Position numbers and translations under genes: made by a program
Notes under the pieces: generated by a model
Seen by the model: the letters and a program-made list of their open reading frames with translations, nothing else
What the model was told of the DNA's origin: nothing
Databases searched by the model: none
From: Pedobacter psychrodurus
GTDB lineage: Bacteria > Bacteroidota > Bacteroidia > Sphingobacteriales > Sphingobacteriaceae
Reading direction: 5' to 3'
Length of the DNA stretch: 64,000 bases
Assembly: GCF_004331735.1 (NCBI RefSeq)
Contig: NZ_SJSO01000007.1
Location: 1-64,000 of the forward strand
In this document: piece after piece, positions 24,399 to 33,641 of the stretch
Numbering within the stretch: position 1 is the stretch's first letter
Layout: every line of letters starts with the position of its first letter

Positions 24399-24953
24399 AT
24401 GGCAACATCACAAGAAGGGAGTACCAACAATACTCAGGAAGAAAATAATATTAAAGATTTGGGCGGCAAAGCAGCTATTGAAAAACTCAGAACGCTAGCC
24501 GAAAAGGCCGAAAGCTGTTTTTTCTGTACCAATATTAGAACTGGGATACCCTTATCGGTAAGACCGATGGCTATTCAGCAGGTCGATGATGAGGGGAATA
24601 TCTGGTTTATGAGCATGAAAGACAGTCATAAAAATAATGAGATTTCAACTGACCCTTTTACGCATCTATTGTTTCAGGCCGGAGCACATTCAGGTTTTGT
24701 AAATATTTATGGAATTTCAGAAATCAGTAGGGATCAGGCTAAAATTGACGAGCTTTGGAGCCCGTTTATTAAAACCTGGTTTCAGGGTGGGAAAGACGAT
24801 CCGGAAATTACCTTGATTAAGGTTATCCCTTCGGAGGGATATTATTGGGATACCAAACACGGCACTGCAGTTGCATTTTTAAAAATGGCAGCGTCGGTTA
24901 TAACAGGAAAAACAATGGATGATTCGGTTGAGGGAACTTTGGAGGTAGATTAA
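24399..24953 (+). CDS. Pyridoxamine 5'-phosphate oxidase-like general stress protein
   Basis: A 184-residue split-barrel flavin-binding protein. Landmarks are CFFCTNIRTGIPLSVRPMAI, NIWFMSMKDSHKNNEI, VNIYGISEISRDQAK, and WFQGGKDDPEITLIKVIPSE. This resembles the COG3871 general stress proteins that bind FMN/FAD rather than true PdxH. The N-terminal ~25 residues are polar and probably disordered. No redox partner is adjacent. A run of CGCTTTTCGCTC-like words precedes it (24280-24350). Confidence 0.8.
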   Translation: MATSQEGSTNNTQEENNIKDLGGKAAIEKLRTLAEKAESCFFCTNIRTGIPLSVRPMAIQQVDDEGNIWFMSMKDSHKNNEISTDPFTHLLFQAGAHSGFVNIYGISEISRDQAKIDELWSPFIKTWFQGGKDDPEITLIKVIPSEGYYWDTKHGTAVAFLKMAASVITGKTMDDSVEGTLEVD

Positions 24954-24954
24954 T

Positions 24955-25030
24955 AGGTTAACTGTTGGAATCGGTTAACTGGTTAATTGTTGCAATTAAC
25001 TGTCAACTGAGAATTCCCAACTGCAAACTG
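24955..25030. repeat. GTTAACTG-word hairpin between convergent genes
   Basis: GTTAATTG (24982-24989) pairs perfectly with CAATTAAC (24993-25000). The flanks are degenerate runs of GGTTAACTG on the left and TCAACTG/CAAACTG on the right. It fills the whole gap between two convergent genes. Confidence 0.6.
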
Positions 25031-25031
25031 A

Positions 25032-25244
25032 TTATTTATCTCCTAAATAATCAAATCCTTCTAGTTCTTCTCTTTGGGCTCTTTTGCTTAAGATATCTTC
25101 TTCTTCTGCTTGTACCCTTGAGAAAAACAAAGCTTCGGCCTGGATTCTTTTTATTAACTGACGTACCAGCGTTAAATCAAAAGCATCTTTGCTTAATTTA
25201 ATGCAGTATTCTCTTTCGTTGATTTCTAAGCTTGACGTATTCAT
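25032..25244 (-). CDS. Small hypothetical protein
   Basis: A 70-residue, highly charged cytosolic protein (EREYCIKLSKDAFDLTLVRQ, LIKRIQAEALFFSRVQAEEE, DILSKRAQREELEGFDYLG). It is probably all helical. I recognise no family. It is kept because the residue composition is protein-like, it ends at the boundary of a convergent hairpin, and it stands in a gene-sized gap. Function unknown. Confidence 0.55.
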   Translation of the reverse strand: MNTSSLEINEREYCIKLSKDAFDLTLVRQLIKRIQAEALFFSRVQAEEEDILSKRAQREELEGFDYLGDK

Positions 25245-25285
25245 ATCGCAATGATTTTTAATTATCGATTGCTGTAAATATAGAG

Positions 25286-25316
25286 AAGGCTTGCTAAACT
25301 ATTGTTAGCAAGCCTT
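25286..25316. terminator. Perfect 12-bp hairpin after lysS
   Basis: AAGGCTTGCTAA (25286-25297) pairs with TTAGCAAGCCTT (25305-25316) across a 7-base loop. It lies downstream of the lysS stop on the minus strand and upstream of the 70-residue gene, so a lysS terminator is likely. Confidence 0.65.
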
Positions 25317-25382
25317 TTAAGTTTATGTTATGTTTTTGTTAAAATCAAATCCCGAATTACTCTTTTAGCGCCTCAGATTTGA

Positions 25383-27092
25383 TTATTTATGTGATAGGAA
25401 TAGACCATCATCCGTTTTGGTAACTTTTAAAATTCCTTTTGCTGTTAAAGCTTTTAAGGTTGTATCCCATTTCTTGTTGCTCCAATCGGCCAGTTTTCCT
25501 TTTACTTCGGTTAACAGATATTGATCGCCTTCCGAAACCAGTGCATATAATTCTGTTTCTTCTGGAGTCATTTCTATTTTCTTTTTCTCAGGGCGCATCT
25601 GCGGGAAGAATAAAACTTCCTGGATGGTACTTTGGTTGGTCATTAACATTACAATACGATCTATACCAAAACCTAAACCTGAAGTAGGAGGCATACCATA
25701 CTCTAAAGCACGAACAAAATCATCATCCATTGCCATAGCTTCGGCATCACCGCGATCAGCCAGTTTCAGTTGATCTTCGAAACGTTCTTTTTGGTCAATT
25801 GGATCGTTCAATTCCGAATAGGCGTTTCCAATTTCTTTCCCATTAACAAATATTTCGAAACGCTCTACTAATCCTTCCGCAGTACGGTGTTTTTTAGCAA
25901 GTGGTGTCATTTCTATTGGATAATCTGTAATGAAAGTAGGCTGGATTAAATTCGCTTCTACCTTAGCACTGAAAATTTCATCTACTAATTTACCACGGCC
26001 CATTGTAGAATCGGTTTCGATAGCCAATGAAGCACAGGTTTGTAGAAGTTCGTCTTCTGTCATGGCCGATACATCAATCCCTGTATATTTTTGAATGGAT
26101 TCGTACATGGTTAGTTTTTCGTATGGCCCTTCGAAATTAATATCGTGCTGACCAACTTTAACTACAGCTGAACCATTTGTAGCAATAGCTACTTTTTCTA
26201 AACATTCTTCAACCATAGCCATCATCCAGATATAATCTTTGTAGGCTACATATATTTCCATTGAGGTGTACTCTGGATTATGTGTACGGTCCATTCCTTC
26301 GTTACGGAACATTTTACCAAACTCATATACACCATCGAAGCCGGCAACGATCAATCTTTTTAGATAAAGCTCATTTGCAATACGCAAATAAAGCGGCATA
26401 TCTAAAGTATTGTGGTGTGTGGCAAAAGGACGTGCGGCAGCACCACCATGAATGGGTTGTAGGATAGGGGTTTCTACTTCCATCCAGCCTTGCTCATCAA
26501 AGTAATTACGCATGCTGTTAATTACCTTACTGCGTTTGATGAAAATTTGTTTGTAATCAGGGTTTACCGTTAAATCTACATAACGCATGCGGTAACGTAA
26601 TTCTGGATTGGTAAATCCATCGTATACGTTTCCTTCATCATCACGTTTAACAATAGGTAGCGGACGTAGTGATTTAGAAAGGACCTTAAATTCAGTAACA
26701 TGCACAGAAATTTCTCCTGTTTGTGTAGTGAATACATATCCTTTAACCCCGATGAAATCGCCGATATCTAAAAGCTTTTTAAATACAGTGTTATATAGTG
26801 TTTTATCATCACCAGGACAAAGTTCATCACGCTTTAAGTAGATCTGAATTCTGCCAGTAGAATCCTGTAGCTCAGTAAAAGAGGCAGCGCCCATAATATT
26901 ACGGCTCATAATTCTACCTGCTAATACTACGGTCTTGTATGCTGTCTTATCTACTTCATAATTAGCTAATATATCTGCTGCATATGCATTTACTTCATAA
27001 GCTTCTGCAGGATAAGGCTCAATGCCTAGTGCGCGTAATTGTTTTAGCGACTCACGTCGTAATATTTCTTGTTCTGATAATCCTATGCTCAT
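25383..27092 (-). CDS. lysS: Lysyl-tRNA synthetase, class II
   Basis: A 569-residue LysRS: N-terminal OB-fold anticodon-binding domain (VVLAGRIMSRNIMGAASFTE) and class II catalytic core with motif 2 (FRNEGMDRTHNPEYTSMEIY) and motif 3 (GLGFGIDRIVMLM). It also has a C-terminal extension of ~75 residues beyond motif 3 (MTPEETELYALVSEGDQYLL). I start at MSIGLSEQEI (27092); an upstream ATG would add six residues. A TATCTTTG box at 27249-27256 on the minus strand suggests a leader of about 150 bases. Confidence 0.95.
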   Translation of the reverse strand: MSIGLSEQEILRRESLKQLRALGIEPYPAEAYEVNAYAADILANYEVDKTAYKTVVLAGRIMSRNIMGAASFTELQDSTGRIQIYLKRDELCPGDDKTLYNTVFKKLLDIGDFIGVKGYVFTTQTGEISVHVTEFKVLSKSLRPLPIVKRDDEGNVYDGFTNPELRYRMRYVDLTVNPDYKQIFIKRSKVINSMRNYFDEQGWMEVETPILQPIHGGAAARPFATHHNTLDMPLYLRIANELYLKRLIVAGFDGVYEFGKMFRNEGMDRTHNPEYTSMEIYVAYKDYIWMMAMVEECLEKVAIATNGSAVVKVGQHDINFEGPYEKLTMYESIQKYTGIDVSAMTEDELLQTCASLAIETDSTMGRGKLVDEIFSAKVEANLIQPTFITDYPIEMTPLAKKHRTAEGLVERFEIFVNGKEIGNAYSELNDPIDQKERFEDQLKLADRGDAEAMAMDDDFVRALEYGMPPTSGLGFGIDRIVMLMTNQSTIQEVLFFPQMRPEKKKIEMTPEETELYALVSEGDQYLLTEVKGKLADWSNKKWDTTLKALTAKGILKVTKTDDGLFLSHK

Positions 27093-27364
27093 TTCAGGTA
27101 TTTTTTGCAAATTAATGATTTTGCATTTTTTGTTATTGTTAAATTTTGGGGCTTTAAAGGAATAATTTGGTGATAAAATTTTGAATTTATATTGAAAAAA
27201 AATTCAATTTTCAGTACCAATTAGCTAACCATTTAAAACCGATGGCTGCAAAGATAAGAAAGCTATTGTAATTACTAAATGCTTTATTTGATATAACGCA
27301 GCATTTTAGATTGTTAAAGCCCAATGAGATAAAAAAGTGATTACCAGAAGATTTCTTGCAGTAC

Positions 27365-27691
27365 TTATTCCATATCAATTAAGGGATCCCAGAATACCTT
27401 TTTAAGATTTTGAACTTTAAGGTTTTTAATTTCAACGCCTTCGTTTTCGAGCAGCTCCTGTCTTTTAGCTGTAGATGATGGATCGCCACTGAGTACGCCA
27501 TTGCTACTGATTACCCTATAATAAGGTACAGGAGGCTGTGAGGCCCCACAAGCGCCAATTGCTCTGGCAACCATTCTTGAGAGGTTAGGTGTACCAATAG
27601 CTTTTGCGATTGCACCATACGAAGTTACCCTGCCTTTGGGTATTTCTCTGGTTAAATCCCAAACCTGCTCAAAAAATAAATCGTGTTTCAT
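27365..27691 (-). CDS. Alkyltransferase-like (ATL) DNA-binding protein
   Basis: A 108-residue protein of the Ada/MGMT C-terminal fold: FFEQVWDLTREIPKGRVTSY, GAIAKAIGTPNLSRMVARAI, then PVPYYRVISSNG. In true MGMT the last motif is PCHRV and the cysteine accepts the alkyl group. Here it is PYYRV, so it cannot be a methyltransferase. ATL proteins bind O6-alkylguanine and recruit nucleotide excision repair. I use the ATG at 27691; an upstream one adds 19 unconserved residues. Confidence 0.85.
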   Translation of the reverse strand: MKHDLFFEQVWDLTREIPKGRVTSYGAIAKAIGTPNLSRMVARAIGACGASQPPVPYYRVISSNGVLSGDPSSTAKRQELLENEGVEIKNLKVQNLKKVFWDPLIDME

Positions 27692-27823
27692 AGTTTTTGG
27701 CAAATGATATGTAAAGCTATTAAATATAGCTCTTTTATAATTCTTCATTCTGATCCGATAGCTATCGGATTTATTTTATTAGGGGCTTTTATATAGTTTC
27801 ATTGGTCTAATAGCTACTCCGTG

Positions 27824-27888
27824 GTCAGAATCCTTCTGACTCTACTTTAGTCAAAAAATAGACCCTGAAATAAATTTAAGGTGACGAA
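27824..27888. repeat. GTCAGAA palindrome and half copy of a double-hairpin repeat
   Basis: GTCAGAA-TCC-TTCTGAC (27824-27840) is a perfect 7-bp stem. AGACCCTGAAATAAATTTAA followed by GGTGACG (27860-27888) matches the right half of the repeat at 20667-20732 with a few mismatches. The remaining gap up to 28027 has a TATATTTG -7 box at 27991-27998. Confidence 0.55.
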
Positions 27889-28027
27889 TAGCAAAGACAT
27901 AGAATTTATGAATGGGGTTTATTATGTTTTCTAATAGGATTTCATCAAGTAAATTTATTAAACGATATGAATTTAGTGTTTTACAGATGTTATATTTGTT
28001 TAGATGTGACTTAGCCATTAAAAAACG

Positions 28028-28717
28028 ATGCCCGATATAAAACATATACCAACTTCTAGTCTTGATTTTTTAAGGTTATTAAAAAATAACAACGAACGTG
28101 AATGGTTTAATGACCATAAAACGGCCTACCAGAAAGAACATGCATATATAGAATCTTTTGCACAGGATTTATTAGATCTTATGAATACCCATGATGTAAT
28201 TGAAACACCATCGGGAAAGAAAAGTTTATACCGGATATATCGGGATACTCGTTTTTCAAATGATAAAACACCTTATAAAACACATTGGAGTGGAAGTTTT
28301 AAACGGGCAGGTAAACAAAGAAGGGGTGGCTACTATTTTCATATCGAACCAGGTAATAGTTTTTTAGCTGGCGGTTTTTTCGGGCCTTCTCCTCAAGATT
28401 TGAAATTGATAAGGGAAAATATAAGTTTTGATGCCGAGCCTTTGAGAGAAATATTAAATGATGAAATTTTTATTTCTTCCTTCGAGACTTTGAAAGGCGA
28501 ACAATTAAAAACAGCTCCAAAAGGTTTTGATGGAGATCATCAGGATATCGATTTGCTACGCTATAAACAATTTTTGCTGGTTCATCGATTTACCGATGAG
28601 GAAGTTTTAAGTAAATATTACTCAGGACATTGTAATCAGGAATTTAAAAATATGCGTCCATTTTTTGATTATATGAGCGAAGTATTAACAACTGATGCAA
28701 ATGGAATGGATCTATAA
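28028..28717 (+). CDS. DUF2461 family protein
   Basis: A 229-residue protein. LDFLRLLKNNNEREWFNDHK at the N-terminus, a RIYRDTRFSNDKTPYKTHWS segment, and GGYYFHIEPGNSFLAGGFFG are diagnostic of DUF2461 (TIGR02453), a widespread family of unknown function. It is soluble and has no signal peptide. The DUF2461 call is firm; no role is proposed. TATATTTG 29 bases before the ATG may be its -7 box. Confidence 0.85.
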   Translation: MPDIKHIPTSSLDFLRLLKNNNEREWFNDHKTAYQKEHAYIESFAQDLLDLMNTHDVIETPSGKKSLYRIYRDTRFSNDKTPYKTHWSGSFKRAGKQRRGGYYFHIEPGNSFLAGGFFGPSPQDLKLIRENISFDAEPLREILNDEIFISSFETLKGEQLKTAPKGFDGDHQDIDLLRYKQFLLVHRFTDEEVLSKYYSGHCNQEFKNMRPFFDYMSEVLTTDANGMDL

Positions 28718-28748
28718 TTGATTTTTATAATAATTATTGTAAAAAATT

Positions 28749-28788
28749 AAAGGGTCACGATTACAAGATTAGTAATGACGACCCTTTT
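28749..28788. terminator. Bidirectional terminator hairpin
   Basis: AAAGGGTC (28749-28756) pairs with GACCCTTT (28780-28787), with further imperfect pairing inside (ATTAC/GTAAT). A T-run follows on the plus strand. It lies in the convergent gap between the DUF2461 gene and the acyl-CoA synthetase gene. Confidence 0.8.
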
Positions 28789-28793
28789 TTTAA

Positions 28794-30710
28794 TTATGAT
28801 TCAGCTTCTATACCTTCCTCATACATTTCGTCAATGGCTTCGGCATATTTTTTCTCTACAATACGGCGTTTCACTTTCATGGTTGGGGTAATTTCTCCCT
28901 CATCTATATTGAAAGGATTACGTTTGATCTTAAAGTTCTTAATGCGTTCAAACTTGGCCAGTTCGTTAGATATTTTTTTAATGTCCTGTTCCATCCAATC
29001 TATAATCTCCTGATCGCGGATAAAAGGATCAGCTTCTTCAAAAAACGATGGTTTAAGTTTAAAGGTTTCTTCTAATGTTTCTCGGTTCGGAATAATAATA
29101 GCCGTAATAAATTCACGTTTATCTCCAATTAAAAAAAGTTGATCAATTTTTGGGCTTTTCAGGTAAATGTTTTCTACTGGGGTAGGGTAAACATTTTTGC
29201 CATAAGCATTTACGATCATGTTTTTTAAACGATCAGTGATTTGTAAATTGCCTTTATAAAAACGGCCAATATCTCCGGTGTGGAACCACATCTCTTTATC
29301 TATCGCTTCGGCGGTTTCGGCAGGTTTGTTAAAATAACCTTTCATCACGCAGTGACCGCGAACAATAACTTCACCTTCAGCACATTCAAATTCTTCGTTA
29401 AAAGTATTGTGTGTTTGGATACTGAGCATTTCTTTACTTTCAACGTCTTGTATGCCCACTTCAATTCCTGGAATGATGCGGCCAACAGTACCATAAACCT
29501 GCCTGTGATATTCGGTTACCGACATTACTGGCGAGGTTTCTGTTAAGCCAAAGCCTTCTAATATTTTAATGCCCAGATCGCCGAAAAATTCGCCTACATT
29601 TTTAGGTAGCGCAGCACCGCCAGAAATCATAAACTTTAAACGTCCGCCGGTTTTCTCTTTAATTTTACTGAAAACCAGTTTCTCTGCTATTCCTTTTTTA
29701 GCCGATAAAATGAAGCCTGGATTTTTACCAGCTTCTTTTGCTAAACGGTACTTATTTCCCGTTTCCAAGGCCCAGGTAAATATTTTTGCTTTTGTACCTC
29801 CGCCAGCAGTTCCACCTTTTATGGCTTTATCATGTATACGTTCTAAAAGGCGCGGAACACAGCTCATTACAGTAGGACGAACTTCGCCCATATTTTTGGC
29901 CAATAATTCTAAACTCTGCGCGAAGGCAATTTTACAGCCTTGTGCACAGCAAACATGATAGGTTGCTGTACGTTCGAATACGTGTGATAATGGTAAAAAA
30001 GAAAGAAAGGTTTCTGTTTGATCAATCACGGGAATCTGTTGTAAACAAACCTCCACATTCTTAACAAAGTTATAATGGGTAAGCATTACACCTTTTGGCG
30101 TTCCTGTTGTTCCAGAAGTATAAATTAAAGAGGAAACATCCTCAGGTAATACTAAACTTCTACATTGATCAATTTCAGCCTTTTCCGCAGCTGTAACCTG
30201 ATGTTTAAGCGCCAGGATGTCAGAAAAGGCAATTACTTCCACGTGTACATCGTCAGGAATAACAACTTTTTCGAAATCTTTAAAAGCTGGAATAATATAT
30301 TTTAACTGTTTACAATTGGCTGCTACCTTTAATACTTTGCGGTATAGAAAGTTGTTTCCAACAAGAATAGCTTTTATGCCAGAATCATTAATGATATAAG
30401 CCACTTCATGTTCAGAAAGTGTAGGGTAAATAGATACGTTAATTACACCAATTTGTTGGATACCCTGATCATAATATACATATTCAGGAGAATTTTCGAT
30501 CATTAATCCTAGCCGGTCGCCTTTTTTTATGCCTTTCTCTAAAAAGAAAGCAGAAACAGCATCAGCTCTTTTTAAAGTATCCTCATAAGAAATTTCAGCC
30601 CATTCTGCACCTTGTTTATGGATCAAAAAAGTGTCTTGAGGTTTGTGGATATTTTTTACAACATTTCGCAATAAGGTAGGAACAGTTGAAAATTCGTTTA
30701 TTAATGGCAT
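28794..30710 (-). CDS. Long-chain acyl-CoA synthetase (AMP-forming)
   Basis: A 638-residue adenylate-forming enzyme that activates fatty acids to acyl-CoA through an acyl-AMP. The P-loop SLIYTSGTTGTPKGVM (about 190-205), the GFGLTETSPVMSVTEYH motif, MWFHTGDIGRF and the hinge ITDRLKNMIVNAYGKNVYP are all present. It resembles FadD/FACL rather than short-chain Acs because of its length and N-terminal domain. The product is membrane-associated by family. It stands alone on its strand. Confidence 0.9.
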   Translation of the reverse strand: MPLINEFSTVPTLLRNVVKNIHKPQDTFLIHKQGAEWAEISYEDTLKRADAVSAFFLEKGIKKGDRLGLMIENSPEYVYYDQGIQQIGVINVSIYPTLSEHEVAYIINDSGIKAILVGNNFLYRKVLKVAANCKQLKYIIPAFKDFEKVVIPDDVHVEVIAFSDILALKHQVTAAEKAEIDQCRSLVLPEDVSSLIYTSGTTGTPKGVMLTHYNFVKNVEVCLQQIPVIDQTETFLSFLPLSHVFERTATYHVCCAQGCKIAFAQSLELLAKNMGEVRPTVMSCVPRLLERIHDKAIKGGTAGGGTKAKIFTWALETGNKYRLAKEAGKNPGFILSAKKGIAEKLVFSKIKEKTGGRLKFMISGGAALPKNVGEFFGDLGIKILEGFGLTETSPVMSVTEYHRQVYGTVGRIIPGIEVGIQDVESKEMLSIQTHNTFNEEFECAEGEVIVRGHCVMKGYFNKPAETAEAIDKEMWFHTGDIGRFYKGNLQITDRLKNMIVNAYGKNVYPTPVENIYLKSPKIDQLFLIGDKREFITAIIIPNRETLEETFKLKPSFFEEADPFIRDQEIIDWMEQDIKKISNELAKFERIKNFKIKRNPFNIDEGEITPTMKVKRRIVEKKYAEAIDEMYEEGIEAES

Positions 30711-30773
30711 GCTCGTAATTTGGTTCGCTAATTATAATTAACAATAATAACGCTTTTTGGTTTAAAAATAGAA

Positions 30774-30799
30774 AAGGCCCCGAAAATTTCGGGGCCCTT
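30774..30799 (-). terminator. Terminator of the isc operon
   Basis: GGCCCCGAAA (30776-30785) and TTTCGGGGCC (30787-30796) form a GC-rich palindrome. On the minus strand it is followed by TTTTCTATTTTT. It lies 24 bases past the end of the IscA-type gene. Confidence 0.85.
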
Positions 30800-30822
30800 A
30801 AATAAATATATTTTATAAGATT

Positions 30823-31149
30823 TTAAACAGAGAAGCTTTCACCACAGCCACAACTACGGCTGGCATTCGGGTTTATAAAGTTGAAACCTTTTCCGTTTAA
30901 ACCATCAGTGAAATCTAATTCAGTTCCGGCTAGGTAAAGGAAAGATTTCATATCCAAAGCAATTTTGATTCCTCTGTCTTCAAAAAACTGATCGCCTTTT
31001 TGTTCTTCGTTATCAAAATCTAAATTGTATGATAAGCCCGAACAGCCACCACCCTTTACCGAAACGCGTAAAAAGTAATCAGAACCCATTTCCGAATCCT
31101 GCATTAAGTGGGTGATTTTTTCTTTTGCTTTATCTGTTATCGTAATCAT
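30823..31149 (-). CDS. HesB/IscA-family iron-sulfur carrier
   Basis: A 108-residue A-type carrier that delivers Fe-S clusters to client proteins. The three conserved cysteines are in GGGCSGLSYNLDF (first) and SRSCGCGESF near the C-terminus (second and third). It follows iscU and iscS on the same strand, so it is the third gene of the ISC operon. It could be called IscA or ErpA; the sequence alone does not settle which. Confidence 0.9.
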   Translation of the reverse strand: MITITDKAKEKITHLMQDSEMGSDYFLRVSVKGGGCSGLSYNLDFDNEEQKGDQFFEDRGIKIALDMKSFLYLAGTELDFTDGLNGKGFNFINPNASRSCGCGESFSV

Positions 31150-31154
31150 TGTGA

Positions 31155-31240
31155 TAGAGATTTGAGATTTGAGATGTTAGATTTGAGAAATATTTGAGCG
31201 CCTTAAGGTCTCATATCTCAAATCTACTGTCTCATATCTA
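31155..31240. repeat. GAGATTTGA-word hairpin inside the isc operon
   Basis: The left part is a run of GAGATTTGAGATTTGAGATG words; the right part is TCTCATATCTCAAATCTACT followed by GTCTCATATCT, their reverse complement. Together they can form a long imperfect stem. It lies between iscU and the IscA-type gene. The same words recur at 47240-47271 and 48636-48760. Confidence 0.65.
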
Positions 31241-31242
31241 TT

Positions 31243-31656
31243 TTAATGGTGCGATTTTTCTAATACAATTGCCTCTAAGCCATTTTTAACGCGGTAATCG
31301 TTAATAGCCGATTTAATTGCATCCTCTGCCAAAACTGAGCAGTGAATTTTAACTGGAGGTAAAGCCAATTCTTCAACAATATCCATGTTGTCGATAGATA
31401 AAGCCTCATCAATTGTTTTTCCTTTTAACCATTCTGTAGCTAAAGAAGAAGAAGCAATAGCAGAACCACAACCAAACGTTTTAAATTTAGCATCAGTGAT
31501 AACGTTATCTTCTCCAACCTCAATCTGCAAACGCATTACGTCGCCGCACTCAGGTGCACCAACTAATCCTGTTCCTACAAATTTGCTGTCTTTATTTAAT
31601 GTACCTACGTTACGTGGGTTATTGTAATGGTCAATTACTTTTTCTGAATATGCCAT
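31243..31656 (-). CDS. iscU: Iron-sulfur cluster scaffold IscU
   Basis: A 137-residue scaffold on which Fe-S clusters are assembled. Cluster-ligating cysteines lie in VGAPECGDVMRL, FKTFGCGSAIASSS and LPPVKIHCSVLAEDAI; this last carries the PPVK motif bound by HscA-type chaperones. It is downstream of iscS and upstream of the IscA-type gene. Length is typical for IscU. Confidence 0.95.
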   Translation of the reverse strand: MAYSEKVIDHYNNPRNVGTLNKDSKFVGTGLVGAPECGDVMRLQIEVGEDNVITDAKFKTFGCGSAIASSSLATEWLKGKTIDEALSIDNMDIVEELALPPVKIHCSVLAEDAIKSAINDYRVKNGLEAIVLEKSHH

Positions 31657-31717
31657 GATTTTATTTTTTTAATCTCCTTACGGAGCAAATTTTTTAATTA
31701 GTTTTCAATTTAGAGTT

Positions 31718-31783
31718 TGGCGATTTGCGTAAGGCGTTTGGCGATTAACCTTCTACCTTAAGCCTTCCAACCCTCTACCTTTC
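31718..31783. repeat. Degenerate word repeats between iscS and iscU
   Basis: Two word families lie side by side: GGCGATTTGCGTAAGGCGTT-like (TTTGGCGATT repeated) and TTCTACCTTAAGCCTTCCAA followed by CCCTCTACCTTTC. On the reverse strand the second reads as GAAAGGTAGAGGGTTGGAAG words and recurs in similar form at 59881-59915. No stem is obvious here. Confidence 0.45.
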
Positions 31784-32995
31784 TTAGTGTTCTGCCCACT
31801 CAATTTTACTCAAGTCTATTCCTTCTTTAAACATTTCCCAAAGTGGAGAAAGTTCTCTTAAGTGATTAACTGCTTTTTGAGTAACTTCAATGGCCTGATC
31901 GATCTCAGCTTCTGTTGTAAACCTTCCTAAACCGTAACGGATAGAAGAGTGTGCTAAATCATCAGATAAACCTAAGCTTTTTAAAACGTATGATGGTTCT
32001 AAAGATGCTGAAGTACAAGCCGATCCCGAAGATACTGCTAAATCACTCATTGCCATCATTAAACCTTCACCTTCAACATATTTGAAAGAGATATTGGCTA
32101 CGTGTGGTAAACGGTGTTGTGTATTACCATTAACATAACTCTCTTCCATTTTGTTTAAAGTAGTTTCTAACTTATCACGTAAAGCAGCTAAACGAACAGA
32201 TTCGCTTTCCATTTCTAAACGGCAAAGTTCGCAGGCTTTACCTAAACCTACAATACCAGGAACGTTTAACGTACCAGAACGCATGCCGCGCTCGTGGCCA
32301 CCGCCGTCCATTTGTGCAGTAACTTTAACCCTTGGGTTTTTACGGCGAACGTAAAGTACACCAACACCTTTCGGACCGTACATTTTGTGTGCAGAGAAAG
32401 CCATTAAGTCGATACCATCAGTATTTACGTCAACAGGAATTTTACCAACTGCCTGCGTAGCATCAGTCATAAATAAAGCACCGTGCTTGTGTGCAATAGC
32501 TGCAATTTCTTTAACCGGTTGGATTACGCCAATTTCGTTGTTGCCATACATAATCGAAACTAAAATCGTTTCAGGAGTCATGGCAGCTTCTAATTCAGCT
32601 AAATCAATTAAACCATCTTCTTTAACACCTAAATAAGTAACACGTGCTCCGTTTTTCTCTAAATGTTTGCAGGTATCTAAAACTGCTTTATGTTCAGTAA
32701 CCGCAGTAATAATGTGGTTACCTTTTTCTTTGTACATTTCAAATACACCTTTAATGCCTAAATTATCGGCTTCAGTAGCACCTGATGTAAAAATAATTTC
32801 TTTTTCAGTACAGCCGATTAATTTGGCTACCTGCTCACGGGCATAATCTACACCCTCTTCAGCCACCCAGCCAAACGCGTGATTACGACTTGCGGCATTT
32901 CCAAATTTCTCAGTAAAGTAAGGTAGCATTGCTTCCAACACCCTTGGATCTAACGGGGTAGTTGCATTATTATCTAAATATATCGGCTGTTTCAT
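31784..32995 (-). CDS. iscS: Cysteine desulfurase IscS
   Basis: A 403-residue PLP enzyme that takes sulfur from cysteine and passes it as persulfide to IscU and tRNA thiolation enzymes. [20 protein letters not shown] starts it; the PLP lysine is in [13 protein letters not shown], and the persulfide cysteine is in [14 protein letters not shown]. The length matches IscS rather than SufS. It heads the isc operon. Confidence 0.95.
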   Translation of the reverse strand: MKQPIYLDNNATTPLDPRVLEAMLPYFTEKFGNAASRNHAFGWVAEEGVDYAREQVAKLIGCTEKEIIFTSGATEADNLGIKGVFEMYKEKGNHIITAVTEHKAVLDTCKHLEKNGARVTYLGVKEDGLIDLAELEAAMTPETILVSIMYGNNEIGVIQPVKEIAAIAHKHGALFMTDATQAVGKIPVDVNTDGIDLMAFSAHKMYGPKGVGVLYVRRKNPRVKVTAQMDGGGHERGMRSGTLNVPGIVGLGKACELCRLEMESESVRLAALRDKLETTLNKMEESYVNGNTQHRLPHVANISFKYVEGEGLMMAMSDLAVSSGSACTSASLEPSYVLKSLGLSDDLAHSSIRYGLGRFTTEAEIDQAIEVTQKAVNHLRELSPLWEMFKEGIDLSKIEWAEH

Positions 32996-33017
32996 CTCTA
33001 TTCTGTTAATTATAACA

Positions 33018-33045
33018 CAAAGATACGAAAAAACTTATTTAACAA
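33018..33045 (-). promoter_or_regulatory. Promoter of the isc operon
   Basis: On the minus strand TTG (33043-33045), a 17-base spacer and TATCTTTG (33018-33025) form a plausible -33/-7 pair. The iscS ATG lies 22 bases downstream. No IscR-type operator is obvious. Confidence 0.55.
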
Positions 33046-33112
33046 TTATAAATAATAGCTATGACCTTACAGGGAAAAGCCGCATTTTTACATTCACATA
33101 ACCTTATAATCT

Positions 33113-33520
33113 ATGAATAAGATAGAACACATCGGCATCGCGGTAAAAGACCTTAACAGTTCTATAGACATTTATCAGAAACTGCTCAATACAGATTGCT
33201 ATAAAACAGAGCAAGTTGCATCCGAATTTGTAAATACGGCTTTCTTTAAAACAGGCGAAAATAAAGTCGAACTGCTGCAGGCTACTGCTCCCGAAAGTGC
33301 TATTGCTAAATTTATCGAAAAAAAAGGGGAGGGGATTCATCATATCGCTTTCCTGGTTGATGATATCCTTGCCGAAATGGAACGCCTGCATAAAGAGGGA
33401 TTTGTATTGCTTAGCGAGTCGCCTAAAAAAGGAGCAGATAATAAAATGGTGTGTTTTGTACACCCAAAAGATACCAACGGTGTGCTGATCGAGATCTGTC
33501 AGGAAATTAAATGGATTTAG
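33113..33520 (+). CDS. mce: Methylmalonyl-CoA epimerase
   Basis: A 135-residue vicinal-oxygen-chelate enzyme that interconverts (R)- and (S)-methylmalonyl-CoA in propionate metabolism. The two beta-alpha-beta modules begin MNKIEHIGIAVKDLNSSI and GIHHIAFLVDDILAEM. The metal ligands are the His of EHIGIA, the His of HHIAFL and the Glu of GVLIEICQE. It is monocistronic and divergent from the isc operon. No mutase genes are nearby. Confidence 0.92.
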   Translation: MNKIEHIGIAVKDLNSSIDIYQKLLNTDCYKTEQVASEFVNTAFFKTGENKVELLQATAPESAIAKFIEKKGEGIHHIAFLVDDILAEMERLHKEGFVLLSESPKKGADNKMVCFVHPKDTNGVLIEICQEIKWI

Positions 33521-33641
33521 AAGATGTTTAACGCGATTGGATCATTCCCCTCTTTTCTTTTAGAGGGGGTGCCTGCAAGGCGGGGTGTGAATTTGAGTAA
33601 TATGCTTTTGAAAACGAAAGGTCTGTATTCCATAGCCTCTT

